Assembly: GCF_001425745.1 (NCBI RefSeq)
Contig: NZ_LMDF01000006.1
Location: forward strand, 354,505 to 418,504
DNA length: 64,000 bases
Origin: Caulobacter sp. Root343
GTDB lineage: Bacteria; Pseudomonadota; Alphaproteobacteria; Caulobacterales; Caulobacteraceae
Direction: 5' to 3'
Shown here: positions 8,720-18,047 of the stretch, piece by piece
Layout: every line of letters starts with the position of its first letter
How positions within the stretch are numbered: the first letter of the stretch is position 1
Translations under genes and position numbers: made by a program
The notes under the pieces: model-generated
The model's database searches: none
Told to the model about the DNA's origin: nothing
What the model saw: only the letters and a program-made list of their open reading frames with translations

Positions 8720-9607
8720 ATGAACGCCCCTGTCACCATTTCCCAAGACCAGGCCGTCGACTATGCCGGCCTGACCGTCACGCCCGCCGGCACGGTGCTG
8801 GGGGCCGAGATCTCGGGGCTCGACCTGCGGGAAGAGCTCAAGCCCGAGATCGTCGCGGCGATCCGCGCGGCCTTGTTGCGCCACAAGGTGGTGTTCTTCC
8901 GCGACCAGGACATCAGCCACGAGGACCACGTCCGCTTCGGCCGCTATTTCGGCGACTTGGAGGGGCACCCCGTGACCGCCCACGTGCCGGGCTTTCCCGA
9001 GATCTTGCACATCGAGGCGGCCGACGGCATGAAGCTGCGCGAGGAGATCGTGCCGCTCGTCCGCGCCGCCAACAAGTGGCACACCGACGTCACCTTCCGC
9101 GAGGCGCCGTCGATGGGCGGGGTGCTGCGGGCTCGCCATCTGCCGCCGATGGGCGGCGACACCCTGTTCGCCGACACCGCCGCCATCTATCGCGACCTGC
9201 CGCAAGCGCTGAAGGACCGGATCGCCAATCTGACGGCCGAGCACGACATCATCCAGAGCTATGGCTACCGGGTCGACGAGGCCAAGCGCCAGGAGCTGCG
9301 GGCGGCCTATCCGGTCATGGTCCATCCGGTGGTGCGGATCCATCCGGAGACCGGCGAGAAGCACCTGTTCGTCAACAAGGTCTTCACCACCCGGATCCTG
9401 GGCTTGCCCGAGGACGAGGCCAAGACGCTGCTGCATGACCTGTTGGACCGGGTGAAGACGCCCGAATACCAGGTCCGCTTCCGCTGGACGCCGAACGCCA
9501 TCGTCTTCTGGGACAATCGCGCGACCCAGCACTACGCCACCCTGGACTATTGGCCCCAGGAGCGGATCGTCGAGCGCGTGACGATCAAGGGCGAAAAGCC
9601 GTTCTGA
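8720..9607 (+). CDS. TauD/TfdA-family Fe(II)/2-oxoglutarate dioxygenase
   Basis: A 295-aa non-haem iron oxygenase. The iron-binding facial triad is visible: H121 and D123 in WHTDVTF and H271 in TQHYA, with C-terminal arginines (R282, R286) to bind 2-oxoglutarate. It resembles the taurine dioxygenase / 2,4-D dioxygenase group in length and architecture, but the substrate cannot be told. A GGGAGAACGCC ribosome site precedes the ATG. It sits between the GH43 gene and a convergent terminator and has its own palindrome upstream, so it may be regulated separately from the xylan genes. No sulfonate transport genes are near. Confidence 0.88.
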   Translation: MNAPVTISQDQAVDYAGLTVTPAGTVLGAEISGLDLREELKPEIVAAIRAALLRHKVVFFRDQDISHEDHVRFGRYFGDLEGHPVTAHVPGFPEILHIEAADGMKLREEIVPLVRAANKWHTDVTFREAPSMGGVLRARHLPPMGGDTLFADTAAIYRDLPQALKDRIANLTAEHDIIQSYGYRVDEAKRQELRAAYPVMVHPVVRIHPETGEKHLFVNKVFTTRILGLPEDEAKTLLHDLLDRVKTPEYQVRFRWTPNAIVFWDNRATQHYATLDYWPQERIVERVTIKGEKPF

Positions 9608-9622
9608 AGCGTCGGATGGCGC

Positions 9623-9673
9623 AATAAAAAAGCCGGCTGGCCCCGCCCCCCGAAAGGACCGCACCAACCGGCT
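9623..9673 (-). terminator. rho-independent terminator for the minus-strand MFS/GH3 operon
   Basis: AGCCGGCTGG (9631-9640) pairs with CCAACCGGCT (9664-9673) around a GC-rich loop. Read on the minus strand the stem is followed by a T-rich tract (9630-9623). It lies downstream of the MFS gene. Confidence 0.75.
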
Positions 9674-9831
9674 GTACAAAAAAAGGCGTCGGCGCGGTGG
9701 GGTGCGCCGAGTTCCCTATAATTCCAATAAGTCGGGGCCAATGACAACGATTCATATCCCCGACCTGTGCGACAAACACGCGCACAAGTCGTATGGCTAA
9801 GCTTTAGGCACCTTGCTCGGCCATGGGGGGA

Positions 9832-11106
9832 TCATCCCGTCCGGGTTGGTTTCAGCACGCCGAACGCGACGAAGACCAGGCCTCCCGTGAGGGTCAGGCA
9901 GGCGGCCAGGAACAGCATCGGCGCCAGGTTGCTGCCGGTGGCGTCGCGGATCATCGGCACGACGTTCTGGGCGATGAAACCACCCAGATTGCCGACGGCG
10001 TTGATCGCCGCGATGCCGGCCGCGGCGCGGGCTCCCGAGAGGAAGGTCGGCGGCAGGCTCCAGAAGCCCGGCTGGCCGGCGAAGATGGCGGGGGCGGCGA
10101 CGCACAGCAGGGCGAACTTGGCCCAGGTCCCGGGCACGACGACGCTGAGGACCAGGGCCACGGCCGCGATCAGCGGCGGACCCGCCACGTGCCAGACGGT
10201 GAAGCCGCGACGAGCCGCGTGCCGCGGCACGAACCACAAGGCGGCGCCGACCAGCACCCAGGGAATGATGTTGATCAGGCCGTTCAGGGTGTTCGACACG
10301 CCGAACGCCTTGACGATGGTCGGCAGCCAGTAGCTCAGGCCATACGCGCCCAGGGGCATGCCGATATAGAGGCCCGCCAGCATCAGCACGCGCGGGTCCA
10401 GGATCGCCTTCCAGGCGCCGGCGTGGTTGATCTCCGCGCCGCCGTGCTCGGCGGCCAGGGTTTCGGCGAGCCAAGCCTTCTGGTCGGGCTCCAGCCATGG
10501 CGCCTTGTCGGGCCCGTTCGGCAGTTTCCACAGGACGTAGGGCGTCATCAGCACGGCCGGCAGGCCTGTGGCCAGGAACACCCATTGCCAGCCCGCCAGG
10601 CCTCCAACGCCGTGCAAGTCCAGCAGGGCTCCGCCGACCATCGCGCCGACGGCGTTGGCCAGGGCCGAGGCGACCATGAACAGGCCGACCATCCGCGCCC
10701 GATGACCTTGCGGGAACCACAGGGTCAGGACGTACAGCACGCCGGGAAAGAACCCCGCCTCGGTCACGCCCAGCAGGAAGCGCAGGACGTAGAACATCGT
10801 GGCGTTCTGGGTGAAGCCCAGCGCCAGGGTGACCAGACCCCAGGTGAACATGATCCGCGCGAACCAGACCCGCGCCCCGACCTTGGCCAGGATCAGGTTC
10901 GACGGGGCTTCGAACAGGAAGTAGCCGATGAAGAACAGGCTGGCGCCCAGGCCGTAGGCGGCCTCGCTGAGGCCCAGGGCCTGGACCATGTCCAGCTTGG
11001 CGTACGAGACGTTCTGCCGGTCGATATAGGCGATCAGATACATCAGGCAGAACAGCGGCATCAGCCGCGTCGTCACCCGGCGGACGGTGGAGGCTTCGAG
11101 GCTCAT
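9832..11106 (-). CDS. MFS transporter, ACS family (sugar-acid/aromatic-acid type)
   Basis: A 424-aa transporter with about 12 membrane segments. The first helix reads MPLFCLMYLIAYIDRQNVSYA, the hallmark of the anion:cation symporter family (YxxxYxDRxNxxxA), which includes glucarate, galactarate, hexuronate, phthalate and nicotinate carriers. It overlaps the upstream GH3 gene by four bases (ATGA), so the two are one operon, which suggests uptake of the sugar or sugar acid released by that enzyme. The substrate remains open. A terminator follows it. Confidence 0.85.
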   Translation of the reverse strand: MSLEASTVRRVTTRLMPLFCLMYLIAYIDRQNVSYAKLDMVQALGLSEAAYGLGASLFFIGYFLFEAPSNLILAKVGARVWFARIMFTWGLVTLALGFTQNATMFYVLRFLLGVTEAGFFPGVLYVLTLWFPQGHRARMVGLFMVASALANAVGAMVGGALLDLHGVGGLAGWQWVFLATGLPAVLMTPYVLWKLPNGPDKAPWLEPDQKAWLAETLAAEHGGAEINHAGAWKAILDPRVLMLAGLYIGMPLGAYGLSYWLPTIVKAFGVSNTLNGLINIIPWVLVGAALWFVPRHAARRGFTVWHVAGPPLIAAVALVLSVVVPGTWAKFALLCVAAPAIFAGQPGFWSLPPTFLSGARAAAGIAAINAVGNLGGFIAQNVVPMIRDATGSNLAPMLFLAACLTLTGGLVFVAFGVLKPTRTG

Positions 11107-13388
11107 GCGACGGTCACCGGGGTCAGGAGGGCGGCGGCGGGCGTGTCGCTCCAGCCGTCGACGGAAATGGCGAAGGCGGCGCGGGCGCGGATGTCATCCG
11201 ACGAGGCGCCGACCATCAGCTCGATCTTGCCCTTCTGGATCCGCCAGCGCCCGGCTTCCCAGAAAGCGCACTGGCGGGCGGCGAGCTTGAAGGTCACGCG
11301 GCGGGTCTCGCCGGGCTTCAGCGCCAGGCGCCGGAAGCCGCGCAGCTCCTTCACGGGACGGGCCACGGCGGCGAGCGGGTCGCGCATGTAGAGCTGCACC
11401 ACCTCGTCGGCGGCGACCTTGCCGGTGTTGGTGACGGCGACGGTGACCGACACGGTGTCATTCGGGCCGATCGTGGCCTTGTCCAGGGTCAGGTCCGAAT
11501 AGGCGAAGCTGGCGTAGGAGAGGCCGTGGCCGAACGGATAGACCGGCCCGATGTCCAGGTCGTGGTAGCGGGCGGTGTCCTGGGCCAGGTCCGGGTTGGC
11601 CGGGCGGCCGGTCGGGTAATGGGCATAGGTTTCGGGCAGGCCGCCGGCGTCGCGCGGCAGGCCCATCGGCAGGCGGCCGGCGGGCGAGGCCTCGCCCAGC
11701 AGGATGTCGGCTAGTGCAGGGCCGCTCTCGACGCCCAGCAGCCAGGTCATCAGCGAGGCGGGGGCCTTGGCCAGCAGGTCGGGAATGGCCAGCGGCCGGC
11801 CGCCCATCACCACCAGCACCACGGGCTTGCCGGTGGCCAGCACGGCGTCGGCCAAGGCCTTCTGGCCGCCGGGCAGGGAAAGGTCCGCGCGGCTGCGGGA
11901 CTCGGCGCTGTGGTCGAAGTCCTCGCCGACCACCAGCAGGGTCACGTCGGCCGCCTTGGCCGCTTCGACGGCGGCGGCGACGCCGGAGAGGTCATCGCTG
12001 CGCGGCGCCGCGCCGGGAACGTAGGTCACGCCGGACAGGCGGGTCTTCAGCGCCGCCAGCAGGGTGACCGCGTCGGTCTCCTCGCCGCGCGCCTTCCACG
12101 AGCCGATGGCGCTGCGGGCATCGTCGGCCAGAGCCCCGACCACGGCGACCTTGGCGGTCTTGGCCAGCGGCAGCAGAGCGCCATCGTTCTTCAGCAGCAC
12201 GACCGCCTTGCGGGCGGCGTCGCGGGCGATGGCGCGATGCGGGGCGCTGACCATCACGGTCTTCTCGCGCGCCACGTCGCCGAAGCGGTAGGGATCGTCG
12301 AACAGGCCCAGGCGCGCCTTGGTCAGCAGGATGTGGCCGACGGCCTGGTCGATCAGCGGCAGCAGTGATGGATCCTCGGCCACGGCGCTCTTCAGGTGGG
12401 CGGCATAGACGCCGCCGGCCATGTCCATGTCGACGCCGGCCTTCAAGGCCAGGGCGGCGGCTTGGGCCGGCGTCTCGGCGACGCCGTGGGCGATCAGTTC
12501 GGCGATGGCGTTCCAGTCGCTGACCACGATGCCGTCGAAGCCCCACTTGTCGCGAAGCTGGCCGCGCACCAGGGCGGCGTTGGCGGTGGTCGGCACGCCG
12601 CCGATGTCGTTGAAGGCGGTCATGAACGAGCCCGCACCCGCCGTCTTGCCGGCGTGGAAGGCGGGCATGACCACCTCGTTCAGGGTCCGCTCGGAGAGGT
12701 CGGCGCTGTCGTAGTCGCGCCCGCCGGCCACCGCGCCGTAGGCGCCGAAGTGCTTGACGCAGGCCAGCACCGTGTCCCGCCCCGCGAGGTCTTTCGTCTG
12801 GAAGCCCTCGGTCTGGGCCACGGCCATGGCCGAGCCCAGATAGGGATCCTCGCCCGCGCCCTCGACCACCCGGCCCCAGCGCGGATCGCGGGCGACGTCG
12901 ACCATCGGGGCGAAGGTCCAGTGCAAGCCGCTGACGCTGGTCTCGACCGCCGCCATGCGGGCGCAGGCGCGATAGGCCTCGGGATCGAAGGTCGCGGCCA
13001 TGGCCAGCGGCACGGGATAGAGGGTGCGGAAGCCATGGATCACGTCGATGGCGAACAGCAGCGGGATCTTCAGCCGCGACTCCTCGACGGCGACCTTTTG
13101 AAGGTCGCGCAGGAACTGGGCCCCGGCCACGTGCAGGTACGAGCCGACGCCGCCTTGGCGGACCAGGTCGAGGGCGGCGGCGTCGATTTTGGAGTTCAGC
13201 GCCTTCTGCCGGCCGCCGGCCGGCTGGTGCATCTGGCCGATCTTCTCGTCCAGGGTCATGCGGGCCAGCAGGGTCTTGATCCGCTGAGCGTGGGCCGCCG
13301 TCGGCGGCGCGGCCCGTCCGGGGCGCGGCGTCAGCAGGGTGGTCGCCAGGGCGAAGCCGCCCGCCATCACGTTCCGCCGCGTCGTCAT
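11103..13388 (-). CDS. bglX: GH3 beta-glucosidase / beta-xylosidase, exported
   Basis: A 761-aa glycoside hydrolase family 3 enzyme with the usual order: (alpha/beta)8 barrel (about 35-375), alpha/beta sandwich (about 400-620) and a fibronectin-III-like domain (about 645-735). The nucleophile D291 lies in GFDGIVVSDW; KHFGAYG (212-218) is a family signature. The start is set at 13388 (MTTRRNVMAGG) because that gives a twin-arginine-like signal with a GRA cleavage site; a frame extends 32 codons upstream without conserved features. Export to the periplasm is therefore likely. Family 3 activity may be glucosidase or xylosidase; the xylan context favours xylo-oligosaccharides but does not prove it. 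Confidence 0.92.
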   Translation of the reverse strand: MTTRRNVMAGGFALATTLLTPRPGRAAPPTAAHAQRIKTLLARMTLDEKIGQMHQPAGGRQKALNSKIDAAALDLVRQGGVGSYLHVAGAQFLRDLQKVAVEESRLKIPLLFAIDVIHGFRTLYPVPLAMAATFDPEAYRACARMAAVETSVSGLHWTFAPMVDVARDPRWGRVVEGAGEDPYLGSAMAVAQTEGFQTKDLAGRDTVLACVKHFGAYGAVAGGRDYDSADLSERTLNEVVMPAFHAGKTAGAGSFMTAFNDIGGVPTTANAALVRGQLRDKWGFDGIVVSDWNAIAELIAHGVAETPAQAAALALKAGVDMDMAGGVYAAHLKSAVAEDPSLLPLIDQAVGHILLTKARLGLFDDPYRFGDVAREKTVMVSAPHRAIARDAARKAVVLLKNDGALLPLAKTAKVAVVGALADDARSAIGSWKARGEETDAVTLLAALKTRLSGVTYVPGAAPRSDDLSGVAAAVEAAKAADVTLLVVGEDFDHSAESRSRADLSLPGGQKALADAVLATGKPVVLVVMGGRPLAIPDLLAKAPASLMTWLLGVESGPALADILLGEASPAGRLPMGLPRDAGGLPETYAHYPTGRPANPDLAQDTARYHDLDIGPVYPFGHGLSYASFAYSDLTLDKATIGPNDTVSVTVAVTNTGKVAADEVVQLYMRDPLAAVARPVKELRGFRRLALKPGETRRVTFKLAARQCAFWEAGRWRIQKGKIELMVGASSDDIRARAAFAISVDGWSDTPAAALLTPVTVA

Positions 13389-13409
13389 GCCATCCCCGTC
13401 GTGTGATCT

Positions 13410-13426
13410 CTTGGGCGAGCGCCAAG
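13410..13426. promoter_or_regulatory. imperfectly spaced palindrome before GH3 gene
   Basis: CTTGGGCGAGCGCCAAG has CTTGG/CCAAG arms around seven bases. It resembles the GntR sites but with wider spacing, so membership in that regulon is doubtful. Confidence 0.25.
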
Positions 13427-13521
13427 CGTTGGGATAACGCCCCCCCGATGGGAGCGCTATCCGAAAGCCGCGCCGGCTCCCCACGACTTTGGTCGTAGAA
13501 AGAGGCGAGAGAACGAGCGCC

Positions 13522-15378
13522 CTACTTCCCCGCTTCCTTCTCCTTGTAGAAGCCCTGCAGCACCCAGAACGCCGGCTTGCGGCGGCCGGTCGGCGAGACC
13601 AGGCCCTTGCGGTTCCAGCCCTGCTGATAGATCGGGTGCTGGCGGCGAGGACTGCGGAAGTCCTTGAGGATCCAGGGCGACATGCCGCGCAAGGTCGGGA
13701 TCTTGCGGGCCATGGCCAGGGTCTTCTCGTAGTACGTCTTCTGAAAATCCTCGGAGAACTTGCGCATCAGCACAGGATCGCTGAAGCCGGCCAGGGCGTC
13801 GGCCCCGAACTCGGAGAGCACCATCGGCTTGTCGGTAACCTTCCAGGCGATGTCGGGCAGGGCGTCGAGGGCGTCGTCGCTGTACCAGCCGTTGTAGGTG
13901 TTGGCCGACAGCACATCCAGCTTGTCGGCCAGCGGATCGTTCAGGCCCATCAAGGGGCGGCCGTCCACCGTCTTGCGGTCGGTCAGCAGGGCGGCGGTGA
14001 CCAGGCGGCTGTCGTCCAGCGCCCGGACGTCGTCGACCAGCTGATAGAGGAAGGTGTTGCGGGCGTCGGTGATCGGCGTCTCGTTGGCCACGCTCCACAT
14101 GATGATCGAGGCGCGGTTGCGGTCGCGGCGGATGTTGTCGGCCAGCATGTCGCGCGCCAGCTTCATCGTGCGCGGATTGGCGAAGTCGACCAGCCAGTAG
14201 ACCGGGATCTCGCTCCAGACCAGCAGGCCCATCTCGTCGGCGACGCGGGTGGTGACCTCGCTGTGCGGATAGTGGGCCAGGCGCACGAAGTTGCCGTGCA
14301 GGCCTTCCTTGACCTCGCTGAGCAGGGCGCGAGCCCCGGCCTCGGTGATGGTGCGGGCGGGGTTCTCGCCGAACTCCTCCTCGTGGATCGAGATGCCGCG
14401 CAGGAAGATCGGCTTGCCGTTCAGCAGGATCTCGCTGCCCTTGGTCTCGATGGTGCGGAAGCCGACGCGGTCGGTCAGGCGGTCCTCGCCGGCCTGGACG
14501 GCGATGTCATAGAGCTTCGGCTTTTCCGGCGACCAGCGGACCAGCCCCTTGGGCGCGGCGGCCGAGGCGTTCAGCACGCCTTGCGCATCGGTCTTGCCGG
14601 TGACGTCGAGTCCCAGCTCGCCGACACGGACGTGGACCTCCTGGTTGGCGGCTTGCGCGCCGTCCAGCTTCACGGTCGCGGCGATCTTGCCGTCCTTGCC
14701 GAGGCGCACCCAGGCCTCGTCGATGAAGGTGCCCGGGGTGATGACCAGGCGCATCGGCCGGGTGATCCCGCCATAGTTCTCCCAGTCGGTGACCGGCGGC
14801 GGCACGCCGTCGGTCTGGGGCGTGGAGTCGACGCCGAACGTGATCTGGTTGTTGCTGGCCCGAAGGACGTCGGTGACCTCCATCGAGAACGGCGTGAAGC
14901 CGCCCTCGTGCTCACCCACGGCCTTGCCGTTCAGATAGACCTTGGCGGTGTAGTTGACCGCCTCGAAGCGCAGGAAGGCGCGCTGGCCGGGCTTCAGGGC
15001 GGGGGCGTCGAAGCGGCGCTCGTACCACATCAGCCCGTTGTAGTAGCGCAGGCTCGGGTCATGGCCGATCCAGCCGCCGGGCAAGGTGGCCGTGGGGCTG
15101 CGGTCCATGTCGTATTCGTAGAGGGCGGTCGGCTTGGCCTTCGTCAGGGCGTCGACGTCGACGTCGTCATAGCGCCGATGGCCCGCGCCCGGCGCGCCGC
15201 GGTGGAAGCCGGCCAGGCCGTCGCGATAGGGATCGACGGAATAATGCCACGCGCCCGAAAGGTCCTGACCGTCGCGGGTGTCGGCCCGGGTCAGGGTTGG
15301 CGAGGAGGCCTGCGCCGCCGGCGCCAGCAGGGCCAAGGCGCCGATCGCGCCCAACAGCGCCTTCAATCCCGTTCCCAT
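13522..15378 (-). CDS. uidA: GH2 beta-glucuronidase, secreted
   Basis: A 618-aa GH2 enzyme with a Sec signal (about residues 1-24, ALLAPAAQA), a jelly-roll domain (about 85-215), an immunoglobulin-like domain and a TIM barrel (about 310-610). The acid/base E433 (WSVANE) and nucleophile E523 (VLSEFG) are present. Near the C-terminus GWNRKG contains the N-x-K pair (N589, K591) that recognises the uronate carboxylate and separates beta-glucuronidases from galactosidases. The start at 15378 is chosen because GGAGG precedes it and the signal begins there; the frame runs 34 codons further. It would free glucuronate in the periplasm for the ExuT-ManD route. A GntR-type site lies 74 bases upstream of the start. 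Confidence 0.92.
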   Translation of the reverse strand: MGTGLKALLGAIGALALLAPAAQASSPTLTRADTRDGQDLSGAWHYSVDPYRDGLAGFHRGAPGAGHRRYDDVDVDALTKAKPTALYEYDMDRSPTATLPGGWIGHDPSLRYYNGLMWYERRFDAPALKPGQRAFLRFEAVNYTAKVYLNGKAVGEHEGGFTPFSMEVTDVLRASNNQITFGVDSTPQTDGVPPPVTDWENYGGITRPMRLVITPGTFIDEAWVRLGKDGKIAATVKLDGAQAANQEVHVRVGELGLDVTGKTDAQGVLNASAAAPKGLVRWSPEKPKLYDIAVQAGEDRLTDRVGFRTIETKGSEILLNGKPIFLRGISIHEEEFGENPARTITEAGARALLSEVKEGLHGNFVRLAHYPHSEVTTRVADEMGLLVWSEIPVYWLVDFANPRTMKLARDMLADNIRRDRNRASIIMWSVANETPITDARNTFLYQLVDDVRALDDSRLVTAALLTDRKTVDGRPLMGLNDPLADKLDVLSANTYNGWYSDDALDALPDIAWKVTDKPMVLSEFGADALAGFSDPVLMRKFSEDFQKTYYEKTLAMARKIPTLRGMSPWILKDFRSPRRQHPIYQQGWNRKGLVSPTGRRKPAFWVLQGFYKEKEAGK

Positions 15379-15445
15379 CGCGTCCTCCACCAGCTCTTCG
15401 GCCTTGTGCGCAGAGGTTGAAGCACGAGGACCAGCCAGGGCGCAA

Positions 15446-15462
15446 CCAAATTGGTCATACCA
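15446..15462. promoter_or_regulatory. putative GntR operator, site 4, overlapping CCAAATTGG
   Basis: TTGGTCATACCA (15451-15462) nearly equals site 3 (TTGGTCATGCCA). TGGTCATACCA matches the classic FadR-type TGGTnnnACCA. It overlaps a CCAAATTGG palindrome (15446-15454) also found beside site 3, upstream of the beta-glucuronidase gene. Confidence 0.6.
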
Positions 15463-15480
15463 CTTGGCTGCGAGGCGCAA

Positions 15481-15514
15481 AGAAAAAGCGGCCCGATCGG
15501 TGTGACCGGGCCGC
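15481..15514 (-). terminator. rho-independent terminator of the TonB receptor gene
   Basis: GCGGCCCG (15488-15495) pairs with CGGGCCGC (15507-15514). On the minus strand the stem is followed by TTTTTCT. It lies between the receptor stop and the beta-glucuronidase operator. Confidence 0.8.
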
Positions 15515-15539
15515 CCTAGGTGGGTTCTTGTCTAGAGCC

Positions 15540-18047
15540 TTAGAAGCTCTTGCGGACCGTCACGCCGTAGGTGCGCGGCGCGTTCGGATAGCCGCTGTAG
15601 CTGCCGTCCTGAGCCACGGTCGGGAAGGCCGAGATCAGGCTGTCGTCCTTGGTCAGGTTGCGGGCCCACAGCATCACCTCGATCTGGTGGGGCCGGTTGG
15701 TGACGCCGAGGCTGGCGTTGACCACGTTCTGATCGTAGCTCGACAGGTTCGGCGCCACGGTCTCGGTCAGCTGGGTCTTGCTGACATAGTCGTATTCCAC
15801 CCGGGCGAAGCCCTGGTAGTCGCCGCCGAAGTCGTGGTTGATCGTCGCCGAGGTCGAGAACGACCACTTCGGGATCCCCGCCGGGGTGTCGCCGGTCAGG
15901 TCGCGGAAGTTCGGACGCAGGCCGGTGGCCGGGTTCACCGGGCAACGGGTGGTGTCGTAGTTCACGCAGGCCGCGCCGGTGAAGCTGTCGTACTTCGGAT
16001 CCAGATAGGTCACCGCGGCGGCCAGGTTCAGCCAGCCGACCGGACGCCAGGCGCTGTCGACCTCGAAGCCCTTCACCGACTCCTCGCCGGCGTTGACCAG
16101 GCTGTAGCCGATGCCGGTGAAGGCGTTCGACTGGAAGCCCTTGATCGACTGCTTGAACACCGCGACGTTGGCGTAGCCGCCCGGGAAGCTGGCCTTCAGG
16201 CCCGCTTCATAGACGTTGACGTCTTCCGGATTGGCGGTGCGGCCAACCCCCGCCGCGTTCGGCGGACGGCTGTCGGACGACAGGTTGAACGCCCCGGCCT
16301 TCCAGCCCGTGGAGTAGCTGACATAGGCGTTGATCGCGCCAAAGTCGTAGGCGGCGCGCACGGCGTAGGTGACCTTGTTGGCCTTCAACTGGCCGGACTC
16401 GGTGGCGTTGGGGAAGTTGACCGGGCCGTGGGTCGGGGCGTTGCCGTAGAAGAACTGCAGGCCGCCCAGCGCCTGATAGAGGTTGCCGGGCAGACCCAGG
16501 GCCGGGAACTGCGGCACCGCCGCCAGGTTCAGCGACGAGAACGGGTCGGTCAGGACGACGTTCGAGCGGGCCTTCTTGTCGTCGTTCAGATAGGCCAAGC
16601 CGCCGCTCAGGGTCAGCTTGTCGGTGACCTTGTAGTCGGCTTGGCCGAACAGCGAGTACGACGTCTGCTTCATGCTGTAATAGTCGTCGATGCCCTGGCC
16701 GGCCTGGAAGTAGGTCGAGCCGGGCTTGACCAGCGTCGGCGTGGCCAGGCTCTGGAGGAACTCCAGGGCGTACACGTTCGACTTGCCGGTCAGGGCCGGG
16801 CGCAACGCCGCGGGCAAGGCCCCCAGCAGCGCGGCCGGCACCGGGCCCGACAGGGTCTCGGCGAAGGCGCGGATGTCCGTGCCGTACTTGATGGTCCGGC
16901 CGGTATCGAGCTTTTCATGCTGGTAGAAGCCGCCGATCAGCCAGTTCAGCGGGCCATCGCCGCTGGACGCCAGGCGCAGTTCCTGGGTGAAGGTCTTGAT
17001 GTTGTTGGCGGTCGAGTTGTTGGCGATGTCGGCGCCGGTGAAGTCCACGTCCTGGAACGAGGCGTTCTTCTGGTTCCGGTAGGCGGTGATCGAGGTCAGC
17101 TTGGCGAAGCCCAGGTCGTGGTCGACCTGGCCCGAGACGCCCTTGCCTGACAGGTCGTTGGACGGGTCGGTGTTGAAGATCACGTTGCGTTCGAAGATCT
17201 TGGTCGGGTCGCCGATCGGCTTCTTCAGCACCCCGCCGATCGCCAGGGTGGCCGGGCCGTTGAAGATCGAGGCGACCGCGCAGCAGGTCTCGGAGATCTT
17301 GTTGTAGTCGGCGATGATCCGCACCGAGGTCTTGTCGGTCGGCTCCCACAGCACGTCGCCGCGCACCGACCAGCGGTCGCGATCGTTGACGTCGTTGCCG
17401 GTGGTCAGGTTGGTGAAGAAGCCGTCGCGCTTGTTCAGGCTGCCCGAGAGGCGGACGGCCAGGGTGTCGCTGAGCGGGCCGGTGAAGGTGCCCTTGATCT
17501 GGCGCGTATTGTAGTTGCCGACGGTAGCTTCGATCTTGCCGCCAGCCTCGAACTGGGGCCGCTTGGTGACGATGCTGATCGCGCCGGCCGACACGTTCTT
17601 GCCGAACAGGGTCGATTGCGGGCCGCGCAGCACTTCGATGCGCTCGACTTCGGGAAGGTCGTCCAGGGCCGCGGCCGAGCGGCTGCGATAGACGCCGTCG
17701 ATGAACACGCCGACGGAGCTTTCGATGCCGTCGTTGCCGTTGCCGTTGCCGAAGCCGCGGATCACGAAGTTGGTCTGGCCGGTGGCGTTGAACTGCGAAA
17801 CCTTCAGCGACGGCACGACCGACTGCAGGTCGATCAGGTCGCGGACCTGAGCGCGCTCGATCGTCTGCTGGCCGGTGACGGCCACCGAGATCGGCACGTC
17901 CTGCAGGGTCTGTTCCCGCTTGGTGGCGGTGACGACGATCTCTTCGATAGCGGTGTTGTCAGCCGGCGCGGGGTTTACCTGGGCGAGGGCGGGCGAGGCG
18001 AGGGCGAGCGCCAGCGCGGACACCCCCAGAAGATGGACGTTTCTCAT
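15540..18047 (-). CDS. TonB-dependent outer-membrane receptor
   Basis: An 835-aa outer-membrane receptor: signal peptide (about 1-23, LASPALAQ), TonB-box-like and plug start (EEIVVTATKREQTLQDVPISVAV), plug domain to about 150, then the 22-strand barrel ending in VTVRKSF with the terminal Phe expected for BAM-assisted insertion. The ATG at 18047 is preceded by GGGAG; an upstream in-frame Met at 18107 adds 20 residues with no signal character. It lies at the end of the uronate/xylan locus and probably imports oligosaccharides such as glucuronoxylan fragments. Substrate assignment is by context only; this group also includes siderophore and vitamin receptors. Confidence 0.92.
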   Translation of the reverse strand: MRNVHLLGVSALALALASPALAQVNPAPADNTAIEEIVVTATKREQTLQDVPISVAVTGQQTIERAQVRDLIDLQSVVPSLKVSQFNATGQTNFVIRGFGNGNGNDGIESSVGVFIDGVYRSRSAAALDDLPEVERIEVLRGPQSTLFGKNVSAGAISIVTKRPQFEAGGKIEATVGNYNTRQIKGTFTGPLSDTLAVRLSGSLNKRDGFFTNLTTGNDVNDRDRWSVRGDVLWEPTDKTSVRIIADYNKISETCCAVASIFNGPATLAIGGVLKKPIGDPTKIFERNVIFNTDPSNDLSGKGVSGQVDHDLGFAKLTSITAYRNQKNASFQDVDFTGADIANNSTANNIKTFTQELRLASSGDGPLNWLIGGFYQHEKLDTGRTIKYGTDIRAFAETLSGPVPAALLGALPAALRPALTGKSNVYALEFLQSLATPTLVKPGSTYFQAGQGIDDYYSMKQTSYSLFGQADYKVTDKLTLSGGLAYLNDDKKARSNVVLTDPFSSLNLAAVPQFPALGLPGNLYQALGGLQFFYGNAPTHGPVNFPNATESGQLKANKVTYAVRAAYDFGAINAYVSYSTGWKAGAFNLSSDSRPPNAAGVGRTANPEDVNVYEAGLKASFPGGYANVAVFKQSIKGFQSNAFTGIGYSLVNAGEESVKGFEVDSAWRPVGWLNLAAAVTYLDPKYDSFTGAACVNYDTTRCPVNPATGLRPNFRDLTGDTPAGIPKWSFSTSATINHDFGGDYQGFARVEYDYVSKTQLTETVAPNLSSYDQNVVNASLGVTNRPHQIEVMLWARNLTKDDSLISAFPTVAQDGSYSGYPNAPRTYGVTVRKSF

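Noticed and set aside
9823..11391. 522-codon frame antisense to the MFS and GH3 genes
   Set aside because: Composition (Gln/Gly/Arg/His-rich) is that of an antisense shadow and the minus strand has clear protein families.
13410..13426. CTTGG-N7-CCAAG as a fifth GntR operator
   Set aside because: Spacing is seven rather than five bases and it does not match the TGGTCA core; listed only as a weak palindrome.
13489..17150. 643- and 617-codon plus-strand frames opposite the GH2 and TonB receptor genes
   Set aside because: Long antisense frames arise from codon bias; no family features and the opposite strand holds complete known proteins.
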